DNA of 17,295 nucleotides. Source: Thermus sp. JCM 17653 (GTDB taxonomy: Bacteria > Deinococcota > Deinococci > Deinococcales > Thermaceae). Location of the stretch: NCBI GenBank assembly GCA_001311585.1, contig BBBN01000008.1:1-17295 (forward strand), written 5' to 3'. This document shows positions 7,585 through 17,295 of the stretch, one piece after another (positions within the stretch are counted from its first letter, which is position 1; each line of letters starts with the position of its first letter). Both the position numbers and the translations under genes were made by a program. The notes under the pieces are model-generated. The model saw only the letters and a list, made by a program, of their open reading frames with translations, made no database searches and was not told the DNA's origin.

Positions 7585-9146
7585 CTAGACCCCGCGGTGG
7601 ACCTCCTCAATGGAGGGCGGGTGGCGGGTGGCCCGGCCCGAGGCCAGCTTCCCCGCGGCGTCCAGGAAGGCCAGGGCGCTGGCCTCGATGATGTCCGGGG
7701 AGACCCCCACCCCCACGGCCTGAAGCTCCCCAAGCCTAAGGCGCACCGTCACCTGGCCCAAGGCCTCGGTGCTCCCCGTGATGGCCTCCACCCGGTAAAG
7801 CTCCAGCTCCGGCCTCAGGCCGATGGCCTCCTGGATGGCCTTGTACACGGCGTCCACGGGGCCGTCCCCGGTGTGGGTGGCGAGCCTTTCCCCGTCCGGG
7901 GTCTTCACCTTCACCGTGGCGGTGGGCAGGAGGCCGGAGCCGGAGAAGAACTGGACGTGCTCCAGCTGGAAGAAATGGGAGGCGGTTCCCGCTCGCTTTC
8001 CACCAAGGCCTGGAGCTCCTCGGCGGAGAGGGGCCCCTTCTTCTCGGCGATCTCCTTGAAGCGGGCGAAGAGCTTCTTCAGCTCTTCCTCGGGGAGGTCT
8101 CGGTAGCCCAGGTCCTCGAGGGCCTTCTTGAAGGCGGCCCGGCCCGAGTGCTTGCCGAGGACCAGCACGGCGGGGCGCCTGCCGATGAGCTCGGCGTCCA
8201 TGATCTCGTAGGTGGAGCGGTGCTTGAGGACCCCGTCCTGGTGGATGCCGGACTCGTGGGCGAAGGCGTTGTCCCCCACGATGGCCTTGTTGGGGGGAAC
8301 GGGCATCCCCGTGTAGCGCTCCACCAGGCGGCTTACCCGGTAGATCTCCCGGGTGTTCACCTGGGTGTAGGCCCGGTAGAAGTCCCGGCGCACGTAAAGG
8401 GCCATGACCACCTCTTCGAGGGCGGTGTTCCCCGCCCGCTCCCCGATGCCGTTGATGGTGCACTCCACCTGGCCCGCCCCGTTCAGCACCCCCGCCAGGG
8501 CGTTGGCCGTGGCCAGGCCCAGGTCGTCGTGGGTGTGGGTGGAGATGACCACGTCCCGCCCCCGCACCACCTCGTCGCGGATCCTGCGGATGAGGGCCCC
8601 GTACTCCTCCGGGGTGCCGTAGCCCGTGGTGTCGGGGATGTTGATGGTGGTGGCCCCGGCCTCCACGGCCACCTCGTAGAGCCTCTTCACGAAGTCCCAG
8701 TCCGCCCGCATCACGTCCTGGGCGGAAAACTCCACGTCGTCCACGTAGCGCTTGGCGTAGCGGACCATTCTATCCGCCATCTCCAGGACCTCCTCCTCCG
8801 TTCTCTTGAGCATGTACTGCAGGTGGACCTTGGAGGCCGAGGTGAAGACGTGGATCCGGGGCTTTTCCGCTCCCTCTAGGGCCTTGGCCGCCTGGTCGAT
8901 GTCCAGGGTATGGGTGCGGGCGAGGGCGGCGATAATGGGCCCCTTGACCTCGGTGGCGATGCGCCTTACCGCCTCAAACTCCAAGGGCCCCGATACGGGG
9001 AAGCCCGCCTCGATGATGTCTACGTTGAGCCGGGCCAGGGCCTGGGCGATCTCCAGCTTCTGGTCCAGAGAAAGGGCTACCCCTGGGCTTTGCTCCCCGT
9101 CCCTGAGCGTGGTGTCAAAGATCCGGATGTGCCGCTCCTTTTCCAT
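7585..9146 (-). CDS. leuA: 2-isopropylmalate synthase LeuA (one frameshift)
   Basis: LeuA condenses acetyl-CoA with 2-oxoisovalerate, the committed step to leucine. The start at 9146 is fixed by GGAGGT 5 nt upstream; a TTG at 9167 is a poorer choice. Motifs in order are [62 protein letters not shown], and the [13 protein letters not shown] catalytic/flexible region. The C-terminal domain (about 130 aa, ending [10 protein letters not shown]) is the leucine-binding allosteric dimer domain, so feedback inhibition by leucine is expected from the family. One base is missing near 7982-7990, between LVESERE and [16 protein letters not shown]. Corrected length is 520 aa, normal for the family. It follows ilvC by 51 nt, a gap that holds a strong hairpin. 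Confidence 0.95.
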
Positions 9147-9167
9147 CTTCCACCTCCCAAAACCCAA

Positions 9168-9191
9168 GGGGCCCCCAAAGGGGCCCCCAAA
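9168..9191. repeat. Tandem 12-bp repeat forming a GC hairpin between ilvC and leuA
   Basis: GGGGCCCCCAAA occurs twice in tandem (9168-9179 and 9180-9191). Each unit holds the palindrome GGGGCCCC, so the units can pair (9168-9175 with 9180-9187, loop CAAA). On the operon strand the hairpin is followed by TTGGGTTTTGGG, a weak T-rich tail. It may cause partial termination or protect the ilvBNC mRNA end, lowering leuA-cimA output. Confidence 0.55.
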
Positions 9192-9197
9192 GCGCCT

Positions 9198-10205
<1,008 letters not shown>

Positions 10206-10209
<4 letters not shown>

Positions 10210-10717
10210 ACCGCCTCCCGTTTTTCCCTGACCTTAAGGGTCCTCTCCCCGCGGCTCATGGCCACGGCGCCGGTGCGCATGACCTCGAGGATCCCGTAAG
10301 GCCTCAGGGCCTCGATGAAGGAGTCTACCTTCTTGGAGTCGCCGGTGAGCTCCAGGATGAGGCTCCTCTGGGCCACGTCCACCACCCGGGCCCGGAAGGC
10401 CTCCTGGATGTCCTTCACCGCCAAGCGCTCCTCCACCCCCGCCACGTGGACCTTCACCAGGCAAAGCTCCCGCTCCACGTGGGGCTCGGTGTGGTCCGTG
10501 ACCTTCAGCACCTCCACGAGCCGGTTCAGCTGCTTCTCCACCTGCTCCAGGGTGTGGTCGTCCCCCGTGACCACCAGGCTGATGCGGGAAAGGCCCGGCT
10601 GGTGGGTGGTGCCCACGCGAGGCTTTCCAGGTTGAAGCCCCGCCGGGCGAAGAGGCCGGTGATGCGGTTCAAAACCCGGGGGTGGTCCTGCACAAGCACC
10701 GAGATGACGTGCCTCAC
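10206..10717 (-). CDS. ilvN: Acetolactate synthase small (regulatory) subunit IlvN/IlvH (one frameshift)
   Basis: This is the regulatory subunit that raises acetolactate synthase activity and confers end-product (usually valine) inhibition. The N-terminal ACT domain starts [33 protein letters not shown], and the second half holds the usual LVKVHV and [22 protein letters not shown] chose the GTG at 10717 because it overlaps the ilvB stop (GTGA). One base is missing near 10615-10620, between LESLA and [16 protein letters not shown]. Corrected length is 170 aa, normal for the family. The end overlaps ilvC by ATGA. The tight B-N-C overlaps suggest strict translational coupling of subunit ratios. 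Confidence 0.93.
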
Positions 10718-12399
10718 GCCTCCACCTCCTCCCGCTCGGCGGGGTGCTCTAGGATCATGTCCTCGGCGGCGCCCCCGGCGGGGATCATGGGGAAGACCCC
10801 TTCCTCGTGGTAGACCTTGAACTCGGCCACCACGGGGCCGGAGGCGGAAAGCACCGCCTCCACGCCCTTCATGAGGTCCTCCTTCCTTTCCACCCTCACC
10901 CCCTTGATCCCGTAGGCCTCGGCGAGGCGGGCGAAGTCGGGGTTGGAGTCCGCCAAGTAGACCTCGCTGTAGCGCTTGGCGTGGAAGAGGTCCTGCCACT
11001 GGCGCACCATGCCCAGGTAGCCGTTGTTCAGGATGACCACCTTCACGTCCAGCTTGTACTTCACCACCGTGGCCAGCTCCTGCAGGGTCATCTGGAAGGA
11101 GCCGTCCCCATCGAAGTCGATGACCAGCTCCTCGGGGCGGGCGACCTTGGCCCCGATGGCGAAGGGAAGCCCCACCCCCATGGTGCCGAGGCCCCCACTG
11201 GTGAGGAAGCTCCTGGGCCTCGTCACGGGGAAGAACTGGGCGGCGAACATCTGGTGCTGCCCCACCCCGGTGGTGACGATGGCGTTGCCCCCCGTGGCCT
11301 CGTGGAAGGCCCGGATCACCTCCTGGCTCTGCAAATGGGGTTTGGGCTTGAAGCGCAAGGGGTAGCGGGTGCGCCACTCCTCCAGCTCCCGCCACCAGCC
11401 GGCGAGCTTAAGGGGTTTCGCCCCCTTGAGGAGCTCCCTGAGGACCAGCCTCGAGTCCCCCACGATGGGGATGTGGGTGCGCACCACCTTGCCGATCTCG
11501 GCGGGGTCTATGTCCACGTGGATGATGGTGTGGGCGTGGGGGGCGAAGCGGGAGACCTTGCCTGTCACCCGGTCGTCAAAGCGGAGGCCGATGGCGAGGA
11601 TCACGTCCGCATGGTGGATGGCCCGGTTGGCGGCCACGGTGCCGTGCATCCCCGGCATCCCAAGCCACAAGGATGGTTCCCGGGGAAGGCCCCGAGGCCC
11701 ATCAAGGTGGTGATCACCGGCAGGCCCGTCTTCTCGGCGAAGGTGAGGAGCTCGGCGTGGGCGTGCTGCGCCCCGCCCCCCACCATGAGGATGGGGCGCT
11801 CCGCCTTCTCCAGGGCGTCCAGGGCCCGCTCTATCTGCTTGGGGTGGCCCCTTAAGGTGGGCTTGTACCCGGGGAGGTCCAGCTCCACCTCAAAGCTTCC
11901 CGTGAACTCCGCAAGCTGCACGTCCTTGGGGATGTCGATGAGCACCGGGCCCGGCCTTCCCGTGGAGGCGATGTGGAAAGCCTCCTTGACGATGCGGGGG
12001 ATCTCGTTCACGTCCTGGACCAGGTAGTTGTGCTTGGTGATGGGCATGGTAACCCCGGTGACGTCCGCCTCCTGGAAGCGTCGGTGCCGATCAAGCCCGG
12101 GGGACGTTCCCGGTGATGGCCACCACCGGGGTGGAGTCCATCATGGCGTCCGCCAGGCCCGTGACCAGGTTCAGGGCTCCGGGGCCCGAGGTGGCCATCA
12201 CCACCCCCACCCGGCCCGAGGCCCGGGCATAGGCGGTGGCGGCGTGCACCCCGCCTTGCTCGTGCCGCACCAGGATGTGGCGGATCGTGCTGTCGTAAAG
12301 GGCGTCGTAGGTGGGCATGATGGCCCCGCCCGGGTGGCCGAAGATCACCTCCACCCCTTCCCGCTCCAGCGCCTTTAAGAGTGCCTCTGCTCCCTTCAT
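10714..12399 (-). CDS. ilvB: Acetolactate synthase large (catalytic) subunit IlvB (three frameshifts)
   Basis: IlvB is the thiamine-diphosphate enzyme making 2-acetolactate and 2-aceto-2-hydroxybutyrate, the first common step of branched-chain amino-acid synthesis. The N-terminal domain shows [15 protein letters not shown] and the catalytic glutamate E47 in [11 protein letters not shown]. The middle FAD-associated domain has [10 protein letters not shown]. The TPP-binding motif GDGSF through LNNGYLGMV is near 11030-11120. Three single bases are missing, at 12092-12098, 12074-12079 (together restoring RALIGTDAFQEADV) and 11669-11673 (restoring [14 protein letters not shown]). Corrected length is 562 aa, normal. 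The ATG follows a strong AGGAGGGGAGG site. It is the first gene of the operon and lies directly downstream of the attenuator. Confidence 0.95.
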
Positions 12400-12410
12400 C
12401 CTCCCCTCCT

Positions 12411-12443
12411 AAACCAAAACCCCCCGGGGTTTCCGGGGGGTTT
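12411..12443 (-). terminator. Intrinsic terminator in the ilvB leader (attenuator)
   Basis: On the minus strand AAACCCCCCGG (12443-12433) and CCGGGGGGTTT (12427-12417) form a perfect 11-bp stem around an AAACC loop, followed by a T-rich tail (TTTTGGTTT). It ends only 12 nt before the ilvB start, so it must be read through for the operon to be expressed. That makes it an attenuator rather than the end of ypdA alone. Confidence 0.75.
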
Positions 12444-12513
12444 GTGGATGCGCAAAAGCGCTACACCCTACCCCCCGCCGGCCCTACGATTAGGCTAGGC
12501 CTAGGATAGGGTG
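12434..12513 (-). promoter_or_regulatory. Alternative leader pairings (antiterminator and anti-antiterminator) upstream of ilvB
   Basis: Segment 1 (12513-12503, within the leader ORF) pairs with segment 2 (12474-12464): CACCCTATCCT with GGGGTAGGGTG, 11 pairs including two G-U. Segment 2 can instead pair with the left arm of the terminator: CGGGGGGT (12477-12470) with ACCCCCCG (12441-12434), 8 perfect pairs, enclosing a small GCGC-TTTT-GCGC hairpin (12461-12450). Pairing 2:3 and terminator 3:4 exclude each other, which is the classical attenuation layout. Confidence 0.55.
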
Positions 12514-12527
12514 AGCCCGGAACGCAT
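12501..12527 (-). CDS. Putative ilv leader peptide (8 codons)
   Basis: The ORF encodes MRSGLTLS followed by TAG. It begins about 10 nt after the -10 hexamer, so it would be translated from a nearly leaderless mRNA without a Shine-Dalgarno. Codons 5 (CTC) and 7 (CTA) are leucine, and CTA is a rarely used codon in this GC-rich window. Codons 5-8 coincide with segment 1 of the leader structure, so a ribosome waiting for Leu-tRNA would free segment 2 to form the antiterminator. The peptide is short, with two Leu out of eight, so the case rests mainly on its position. Confidence 0.45.
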   Translation of the reverse strand: MRSGLTLS

Positions 12528-12537
12528 CTTGCCGCTA

Positions 12538-12567
12538 AGGATAGCCCCCTTACGGCCTCGGTGTCAA
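12538..12567 (-). promoter_or_regulatory. Promoter of the ilvBNC-leuA-cimA operon
   Basis: On the minus strand a perfect -35 TTGACA (12567-12562) is followed after 18 nt by TATCCT (12543-12538). The -35 overlaps the last codons of ypdA. The predicted start near 12531 gives a leader of about 130 nt ahead of ilvB. It is the best two-box promoter I see in the window. Confidence 0.65.
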
Positions 12568-13530
12568 GCCCCGCACCCGGGCGGCGAGGGCGGTGAGGGC
12601 AACCCGAGCGTGCTCCCGGCCGTTTTCTATGAAGACGGAGCGGGTGTCGGGCCCATAGGCGCAGGAGCCCACGGCGAAGAGGCCGGGGACGGAGGTCTCC
12701 CACTCCGGGGAAAGCCAAGGCCTCTCCCCCTGGTAGGCCACCCCCGCCTCCTTAAGCAGGCGGTCTTCCGCCCGGTAGCCGATCTGGACCAGCACGAAGT
12801 CCGCAGGGAGGAACTCCCGTCCCGAAGGCCGCCTGAGCCAGAGGCCCTCTTCGGTGATGGCCTCCACCTCTGCCTCCATCACCGCCTTGATGCTCCCCTC
12901 CTTCACCCGGTTTTCAAAGTCGGGGAGGAGCCAGTACTTCACCGAGGGCCGGACCCACTTCCCCCGGTGGACGAGGGCGACCTTGGCCCCGCCGCGGTAA
13001 AGGTCCAAGGCCGCCTCCACCGCCGAGTTGGACCCCCCCACCACGGCCACCCGTCTCCCGAAGAAGGCCGCCGCCTCCTCGTAGCCGTGGCGGACGTGGG
13101 GAAGCCCCTCCCCGGGGACGCCCAGGCGGTTGGGGTTCCCAAAGTAGCCCGTGGCCACCACCACGTACCGGGCCGGGAAGACCTTCTCCCCCTTGCGGTC
13201 TTTGGCCAGGACCTGGAACTCCCCTTCCCGGCCCCGGATGCCCAGGGCCTCGGTGTAGGTGAGGATATTTAGCCCCTCCCGCTCCGCCACCCTTTGGTAG
13301 TAAAGAAGGGCCTCCTTGCGGGTGGGCTTGGGGCCCTGGGAGACCAGGGGGTGGCCCCCGATCTCGATGTTCTTGGCCTCGGAGAAGAAGACCATGTCCC
13401 GGGGAAAGCGGTAGAGGGTCTCGGCCACCGTGCCCCTTTCCAGGACCAAGTGGGAAAGGCCGAGCCGCTTGGCCCACAGGGCCGCACAAAGCCCCACCGG
13501 TCCCGCCCCCACCACCAGAACGTCCACCAT
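12550..13530 (-). CDS. ypdA: YpdA-family FAD-dependent bacillithiol disulfide reductase
   Basis: YpdA (Bdr) is a thioredoxin-reductase-like flavoprotein that uses NADPH to reduce oxidised bacillithiol. The intact 326-aa protein starts MVDVLVVGAGPVGL (FAD dinucleotide fold), then FPRDMVFFSEAKNIEIGGHPL, a family-typical segment. ATGYFGNPN is the FAD/NADPH hinge, GGSNSAVEAALDLYRGGAKVALVHRG is the NADPH fold, and VFIENGREHA near the C-terminus matches the family ending. The family I know has GGGPCGL with Cys14; here that place is Val12 and a cysteine stands three residues later (Cys15). bshB1 in the same window supports the bacillithiol link. A TAGACT lies 6 nt before the ATG. Ferredoxin-NADP reductase-like flavoproteins are the alternative. 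Confidence 0.85.
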   Translation of the reverse strand: MVDVLVVGAGPVGLCAALWAKRLGLSHLVLERGTVAETLYRFPRDMVFFSEAKNIEIGGHPLVSQGPKPTRKEALLYYQRVAEREGLNILTYTEALGIRGREGEFQVLAKDRKGEKVFPARYVVVATGYFGNPNRLGVPGEGLPHVRHGYEEAAAFFGRRVAVVGGSNSAVEAALDLYRGGAKVALVHRGKWVRPSVKYWLLPDFENRVKEGSIKAVMEAEVEAITEEGLWLRRPSGREFLPADFVLVQIGYRAEDRLLKEAGVAYQGERPWLSPEWETSVPGLFAVGSCAYGPDTRSVFIENGREHARVALTALAARVRGLTPRP

Positions 13531-13536
13531 GCCCTG

Positions 13537-13542
13537 AGTCTA
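13537..13542 (-). promoter_or_regulatory. -10 element (TAGACT) for ypdA
   Basis: On the minus strand TAGACT ends 6 nt before the ypdA ATG at 13530, consistent with leaderless transcription. No clear -35 is found. Confidence 0.45.
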
Positions 13543-13550
13543 GCAACTTG

Positions 13551-13556
13551 TAAACT
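13551..13556 (+). promoter_or_regulatory. -10 element (TAAACT) for terC
   Basis: TAAACT ends 7 nt before the terC ATG at 13564. With the ypdA -10 it makes a divergent promoter inside a 33-nt gap, without a good -35 on either strand. Confidence 0.4.
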
Positions 13557-13563
13557 TCTTCCC

Positions 13564-14320
13564 ATGGACTGGCTCACCAACCCCGAGGTCTGGGTGGCCC
13601 TGGTCACCCTCACGGCGCTGGAAGTGGTCCTGGGCGTGGACAACGTGATCTTCATCAGCATCCTGGCCTCCAAGCTCCCCCAGGAGGAGCAGGACCGGGC
13701 CCGGGTGGTAGGCCTCTCCCTGGCGGCCCTCACCCGCATCCTCTTCCTCCTCTCCATCGCCTGGATCATGGCCCTGAAAAAGCCCCTCTTCGCCCTCTTG
13801 GGGCACGAGGTCACGGGCAAGGACCTGGTCCTCATCGCCGGGGGACTCTTCCTCATCTATAAGGCGGTGAAGGAGATCCACGAAAGGCTGGAAGGGGAGC
13901 CCGGCCACGCGGTAAAAAGGGTGGCCCCGAGCTTTTCCAGCGTCATCGCCCAGGTACTCCTCTTGGACATCGTCTTTTCCATAGACTCCGTCATCACCGC
14001 CGTGGGCCTCAGCCGCTTTGTGGGGGTGATGGTGGCGGCCATCCTGATCTCGGTGGGCATCATGCTCCTGGCCTCCAAGGGCATCTACGCCTTCGTGAAC
14101 CGGCACCCCACGGTGAAGATGCTGGCCCTAAGCTTCCTCCTCCTCGTGGGCTTCACCCTGGTGGCCGAAGGCACCGGGGTGCACATCCCCAAGGGGTACG
14201 TGTACTTCGCCATGGGCTTCGCCGTCTTCGTAGAGTGGCTGAACCTCAGGGCGGGCCTTCGGGGAAGCCCGGTGAGGCTCCACGACCTACGAGGAATAAA
14301 ATCGGGGCGGGAGGTGGCTT

Positions 14321-14337
<17 letters not shown>
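13564..14337 (+). CDS. terC: TerC-family integral membrane protein
   Basis: TerC/Alx-family proteins are membrane proteins linked to manganese export and metallation of exported proteins in other bacteria; earlier they were tied to tellurite resistance. The protein begins [30 protein letters not shown] and has about seven membrane segments. The two acidic family motifs are [10 protein letters not shown] and [17 protein letters not shown]. The frame is open to 14337 (257 aa), overlapping fumC by 17 nt. If two bases were lost near 14286-14288 the protein would instead end HDPYEE with TAA at 14297-14299, leaving a normal gap before fumC. I cannot decide between these ends. A link to manganese would fit the nearby Mn superoxide dismutase, but that is inference. 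Confidence 0.88.
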
Positions 14338-15719
<1,382 letters not shown>

Positions 15720-15742
15720 GCGGCGCGGGGCTTTGTGAGAAA

Positions 15743-15771
15743 GGCCACTCCCCCGGGGGTGGCCTCCTTTA
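15743..15771 (+). terminator. Intrinsic terminator after fumC
   Basis: GGCCACTC (15743-15750) pairs with GGGTGGCC (15757-15764), one G-U pair included, around a C/G loop, and is followed by TCCTTTA. The T-rich tail runs straight into the sodA -10 element, so the end of one transcript and the start of the next are packed within about 30 nt. Confidence 0.6.
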
Positions 15772-15790
15772 TAGTGGGGGGCGGAGGTGA
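15770..15790 (+). promoter_or_regulatory. sodA -10 element and ribosome binding site
   Basis: TATAGT at 15770-15775 is a good -10 and GGAGGTGA at 15783-15790 is a strong ribosome binding site just before the ATG at 15794. The -35 region would fall within the terminator stem and shows no consensus. Confidence 0.5.
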
Positions 15791-15793
15791 AGT

Positions 15794-16406
15794 ATGCCGT
15801 ACCCGTTCAATCTTCCTGACCTGGGCTACCCCTACCAGGCCCTCGAGCCCCACATCGACGCCCAGACCATGGAGATCCACCACCAGAAGCACCACGGGGC
15901 TTACGTGGCGAACCTCAACGCCGCCCTGGAGAAGCACCCCTACCTGCACGGGGTAGAGGTGGAGGTCCTCCTGAGGCACCTCGCCGCCCTCCCCGCCGAG
16001 ATCCAGACCGCCGTGCGCAACAACGGGGGCGGCCACCTGAACCACAGCCTCTTTTGGAAGCTCCTCACCCCCGGTGGGGCCAAGGAGCCCGTGGGGGAGC
16101 TGAAGAGGGCCATTGACGAGCAGTTTGGGAGCTTCCAGGCCCTCAAGGAGAAGCTCACCCAGGTGGCCATGGGCCGGTTCGGCTCGGGCTGGGCCTGGCT
16201 CGTGAAGGACCCCTTCGGCAAGCTCCACGTCCTCTCCACCCCCAACCAGGACAACCCCGTGATGGAGGCTTCACCCCCATCGTGGGCATCGACGTCTGGG
16301 AGCACGCTACTACCTCAAGTACCAGAACCGCAGGGCGGATTACCTCCAGGCCATTTGGAACGTCCTCAACTGGGACGTGGCCGAGGAGTTCTTCAAGAAG
16401 GCCTGA
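15794..16406 (+). CDS. sodA: Manganese superoxide dismutase SodA (two frameshifts)
   Basis: This enzyme converts superoxide to oxygen and hydrogen peroxide in the cytoplasm. Corrected length is 204 aa, nearly identical in pattern to the well-known Thermus Mn-SOD. Metal ligands are H29 (MEIHHQKHH), H84 ([11 protein letters not shown]), D167 and H171 (DVWEHAYY). Mn preference is indicated by the Gly-rich GGGH segment and the outer-sphere glutamine Q152 in TPNQDNPV. Single bases are missing near 16265-16271 (should read [13 protein letters not shown]) and 16305-16309 ([21 protein letters not shown]). Without these corrections the metal ligands D167 and H171 would be lost, so the gene as written would be dead. 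It has its own promoter and ribosome binding site after the fumC terminator. Confidence 0.95.
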
Positions 16407-16423
16407 TCCCCATAGTTTTCGCC

Positions 16424-16445
16424 GGGGGGGCCTACGGGCCCCCCC
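16424..16445. terminator. GC hairpin between convergent sodA and mqnB
   Basis: GGGGGGGCC (16424-16432) and GGCCCCCCC (16437-16445) form a perfect 9-bp stem with a TACG loop. It overlaps the last codons and stop of mqnB. There is no strong T tract on either strand, so termination is likely but not certain; it may mainly block collision or decay of both mRNAs. Confidence 0.5.
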
Positions 16446-17096
16446 CTTCTTCGGCGAGGAGCCGCCTTACCGCCTGGGCCAGGGCGGAAAGGGCTTCCGT
16501 GGTGCGCCACCGGGCCTTGTCCCGCACCCCGGCGGGGTTGGAAAGGGCCCTAAGCTCCGCTCCCCTCACCCCCAAGGCCAGGCAGGCCCGGGCGAAGGCC
16601 GCCCCCTCCATGTTCTCCAAGGAGGCCCCCCACCTTCCGGCCAAGGCCAGGGCCTCCTCGAGGGTCTCCGAGACCAGGTCCCGGGTGAGGCCCACCGCTA
16701 CCTTCAGGCCAAGCCTCTGGGCGAGCTCCCCGGTGAGGCCGGGTCCAAGGGAAAGCGGTTGAAGTAGCGCCTTTCCCCGAGGGCCAAGGCGGGAAAGCCC
16801 AGGGGTTCCAGCCCCTCCTTTAGGCCCAGGTCCGCCTCCACCTCCTCCCCCACCAAGACCGCCTCTCCCACAGGGGGCCCCCCGGGGTAGGCCCCGGCGA
16901 GGCCGAAGAGGAGGGCCTTTTCCACGGGGTTTCGGGCGGCGTAAACCGCAAGGGCCATGGCGGCGTTCACCTTGCCGATCCCCGTTTCCAGGTAGACAAA
17001 CCCTTCTCCCCTAAGGCCCCTCCAGGCCAGGAAGGCGAAGGGCTCCCCCTGCAAAAAGGGGGCCTCGAGGCGGGTAGGGGAAAGGAGGAGCCACAC
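16432..17096 (-). CDS. mqnB: Futalosine hydrolase MqnB (one frameshift)
   Basis: MqnB cleaves futalosine to dehypoxanthinyl futalosine and hypoxanthine in the futalosine route to menaquinone, the quinone of Thermus respiration. The protein is of the nucleoside-phosphorylase (PNP/MTAN) fold: [21 protein letters not shown] near the N-terminus, then GLAGAYPGG, and [38 protein letters not shown] in the C-terminal half with the nucleobase- and ribose-contacting ENMEGAAFA. One base is missing near 16739-16744 (should read [29 protein letters not shown]). Corrected length is 221 aa. The GTG start at 17096 shares one base with the upstream stop (TAGTG). I recall sodA and the futalosine hydrolase gene being adjacent in T. 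thermophilus too. MTA/SAH nucleosidase is the close alternative. Confidence 0.87.
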
Positions 17097-17295
17097 TACT
17101 CCACCACCCTGAACCCCAGGGCCTCGGCCCGCTCCACGAAGAACTGGACGTTCTCCGCCCTGACCTCGCCCCCGAGGCTTTTCCGGTCAAAGGCCTCCTC
17201 CGCCGCCAGGATCATGGTCTCGGCGAGGCAGGCGGGGACCTGGTCGGGGGCCCCGAAGTGGAGGTCCAGGGTGGCCCTGGCCTCCCCGGGAAGCC
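17096..17295 (-). CDS. C-terminal end of an unidentified protein (cut by window edge)
   Basis: An open minus-strand frame enters from the right edge and gives 65 residues ending AETMILAAEEAFDRKSLGGE and then a segment ending ALGFRVVE before TAG. It looks like a genuine C-terminus, with helix-forming, Glu-rich sequence and third-position G/C bias matching its neighbours. I do not recognise the family. The stop overlaps the mqnB GTG by one base, so the two genes are in one operon, and the missing part may show a metabolic role linked to mqnB. Confidence 0.6.
   Translation of the reverse strand, partial: LPGEARATLDLHFGAPDQVPACLAETMILAAEEAFDRKSLGGEVRAENVQFFVERAEALGFRVVE

Noticed and set aside
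10807..12027. A 406-aa plus-strand reading frame
   Set aside because: It lies entirely antisense to ilvB, has a shadow-like composition rich in Gly, Val, His and Leu, and matches no family. Long antisense frames are common in very GC-rich DNA.
12434..12513. T-box riboswitch upstream of ilvB
   Set aside because: AGGGTG near 12469-12464 recalls the start of the T-box motif, but the rest does not match and the leader is too short for a specifier stem I. The leader-peptide attenuator explains the region better.
15794..16406. sodA as a true pseudogene
   Set aside because: Both breaks are single missing bases, and the corrected protein is complete with all metal ligands and near-identical to Thermus Mn-SOD. 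No other decay is visible.

Overview
The window is chromosomal DNA from a Thermus-type bacterium. The sequence is very GC-rich with strong G/C bias at third codon positions, genes are packed with 1-8 nt overlaps, and several proteins match my memory of Thermus thermophilus proteins in length and sequence style: the 205-aa [4Fe-4S] family-4 uracil-DNA glycosylase, the 204-aa Mn superoxide dismutase, a 337-aa KARI and a futalosine hydrolase beside sodA. Many starts have a TAnnnT hexamer 6-9 nt upstream, as expected for leaderless transcripts in this phylum. The exact species cannot be told from the sequence alone. There are no tRNA or rRNA genes, insertion sequences, prophage genes or CRISPR arrays, and no gene-free stretch longer than about 150 nt.

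Layout. (1) 21-901: a small protein that looks like a degenerate Ser/Thr kinase (minus strand) diverges from an unknown 121-aa protein, which overlaps the uracil-DNA glycosylase gene by ATGA. (2) 1551-2831, minus: plsY, then bshB1 (bacillithiol deacetylase). (3) 2850-5413: a DUF990-type ABC-2 exporter split over two divergent units, permease A on minus and ATPase plus permease B on plus. (4) 5419-6029: a hairpin element and a Uma2-family nuclease. (5) 6010-12399, minus: the branched-chain amino-acid operon ilvB-ilvN-ilvC-leuA-cimA, preceded by a 150-nt leader with a promoter, an 8-codon leader ORF holding two Leu codons, and mutually exclusive terminator and antiterminator hairpins. (6) ypdA (bacillithiol disulfide reductase family, minus) diverges from terC, which is followed by fumC. 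(7) sodA on plus converges on mqnB (futalosine hydrolase, menaquinone synthesis), with a truncated gene running off the right edge.

A dominant property of the sequence is frameshifts. I place about 23 indels in 13 genes, nearly all single-base deletions in or beside short G or C runs, and each restores a normal full-length family member when corrected. Essential genes (ilvB, ilvC, ilvN, fumC) are as affected as accessory ones, so I read these as sequencing or assembly errors and annotate the genes as intact with corrected reading frames.

How the genes work together: ilvB/N/C make the common valine, leucine and isoleucine intermediates, leuA commits carbon to leucine, and cimA makes citramalate to supply 2-oxobutyrate for isoleucine without threonine. 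The proposed attenuator would tie the operon to leucyl-tRNA charging. bshB1 and ypdA both belong to bacillithiol metabolism, and with sodA they give the window a redox-defence theme. I see no convincing new multi-gene defence or mobile system. The most unusual items are the attenuator, the pseudokinase-like small protein, the relocated cysteine in YpdA and the divergent layout of the ABC exporter.
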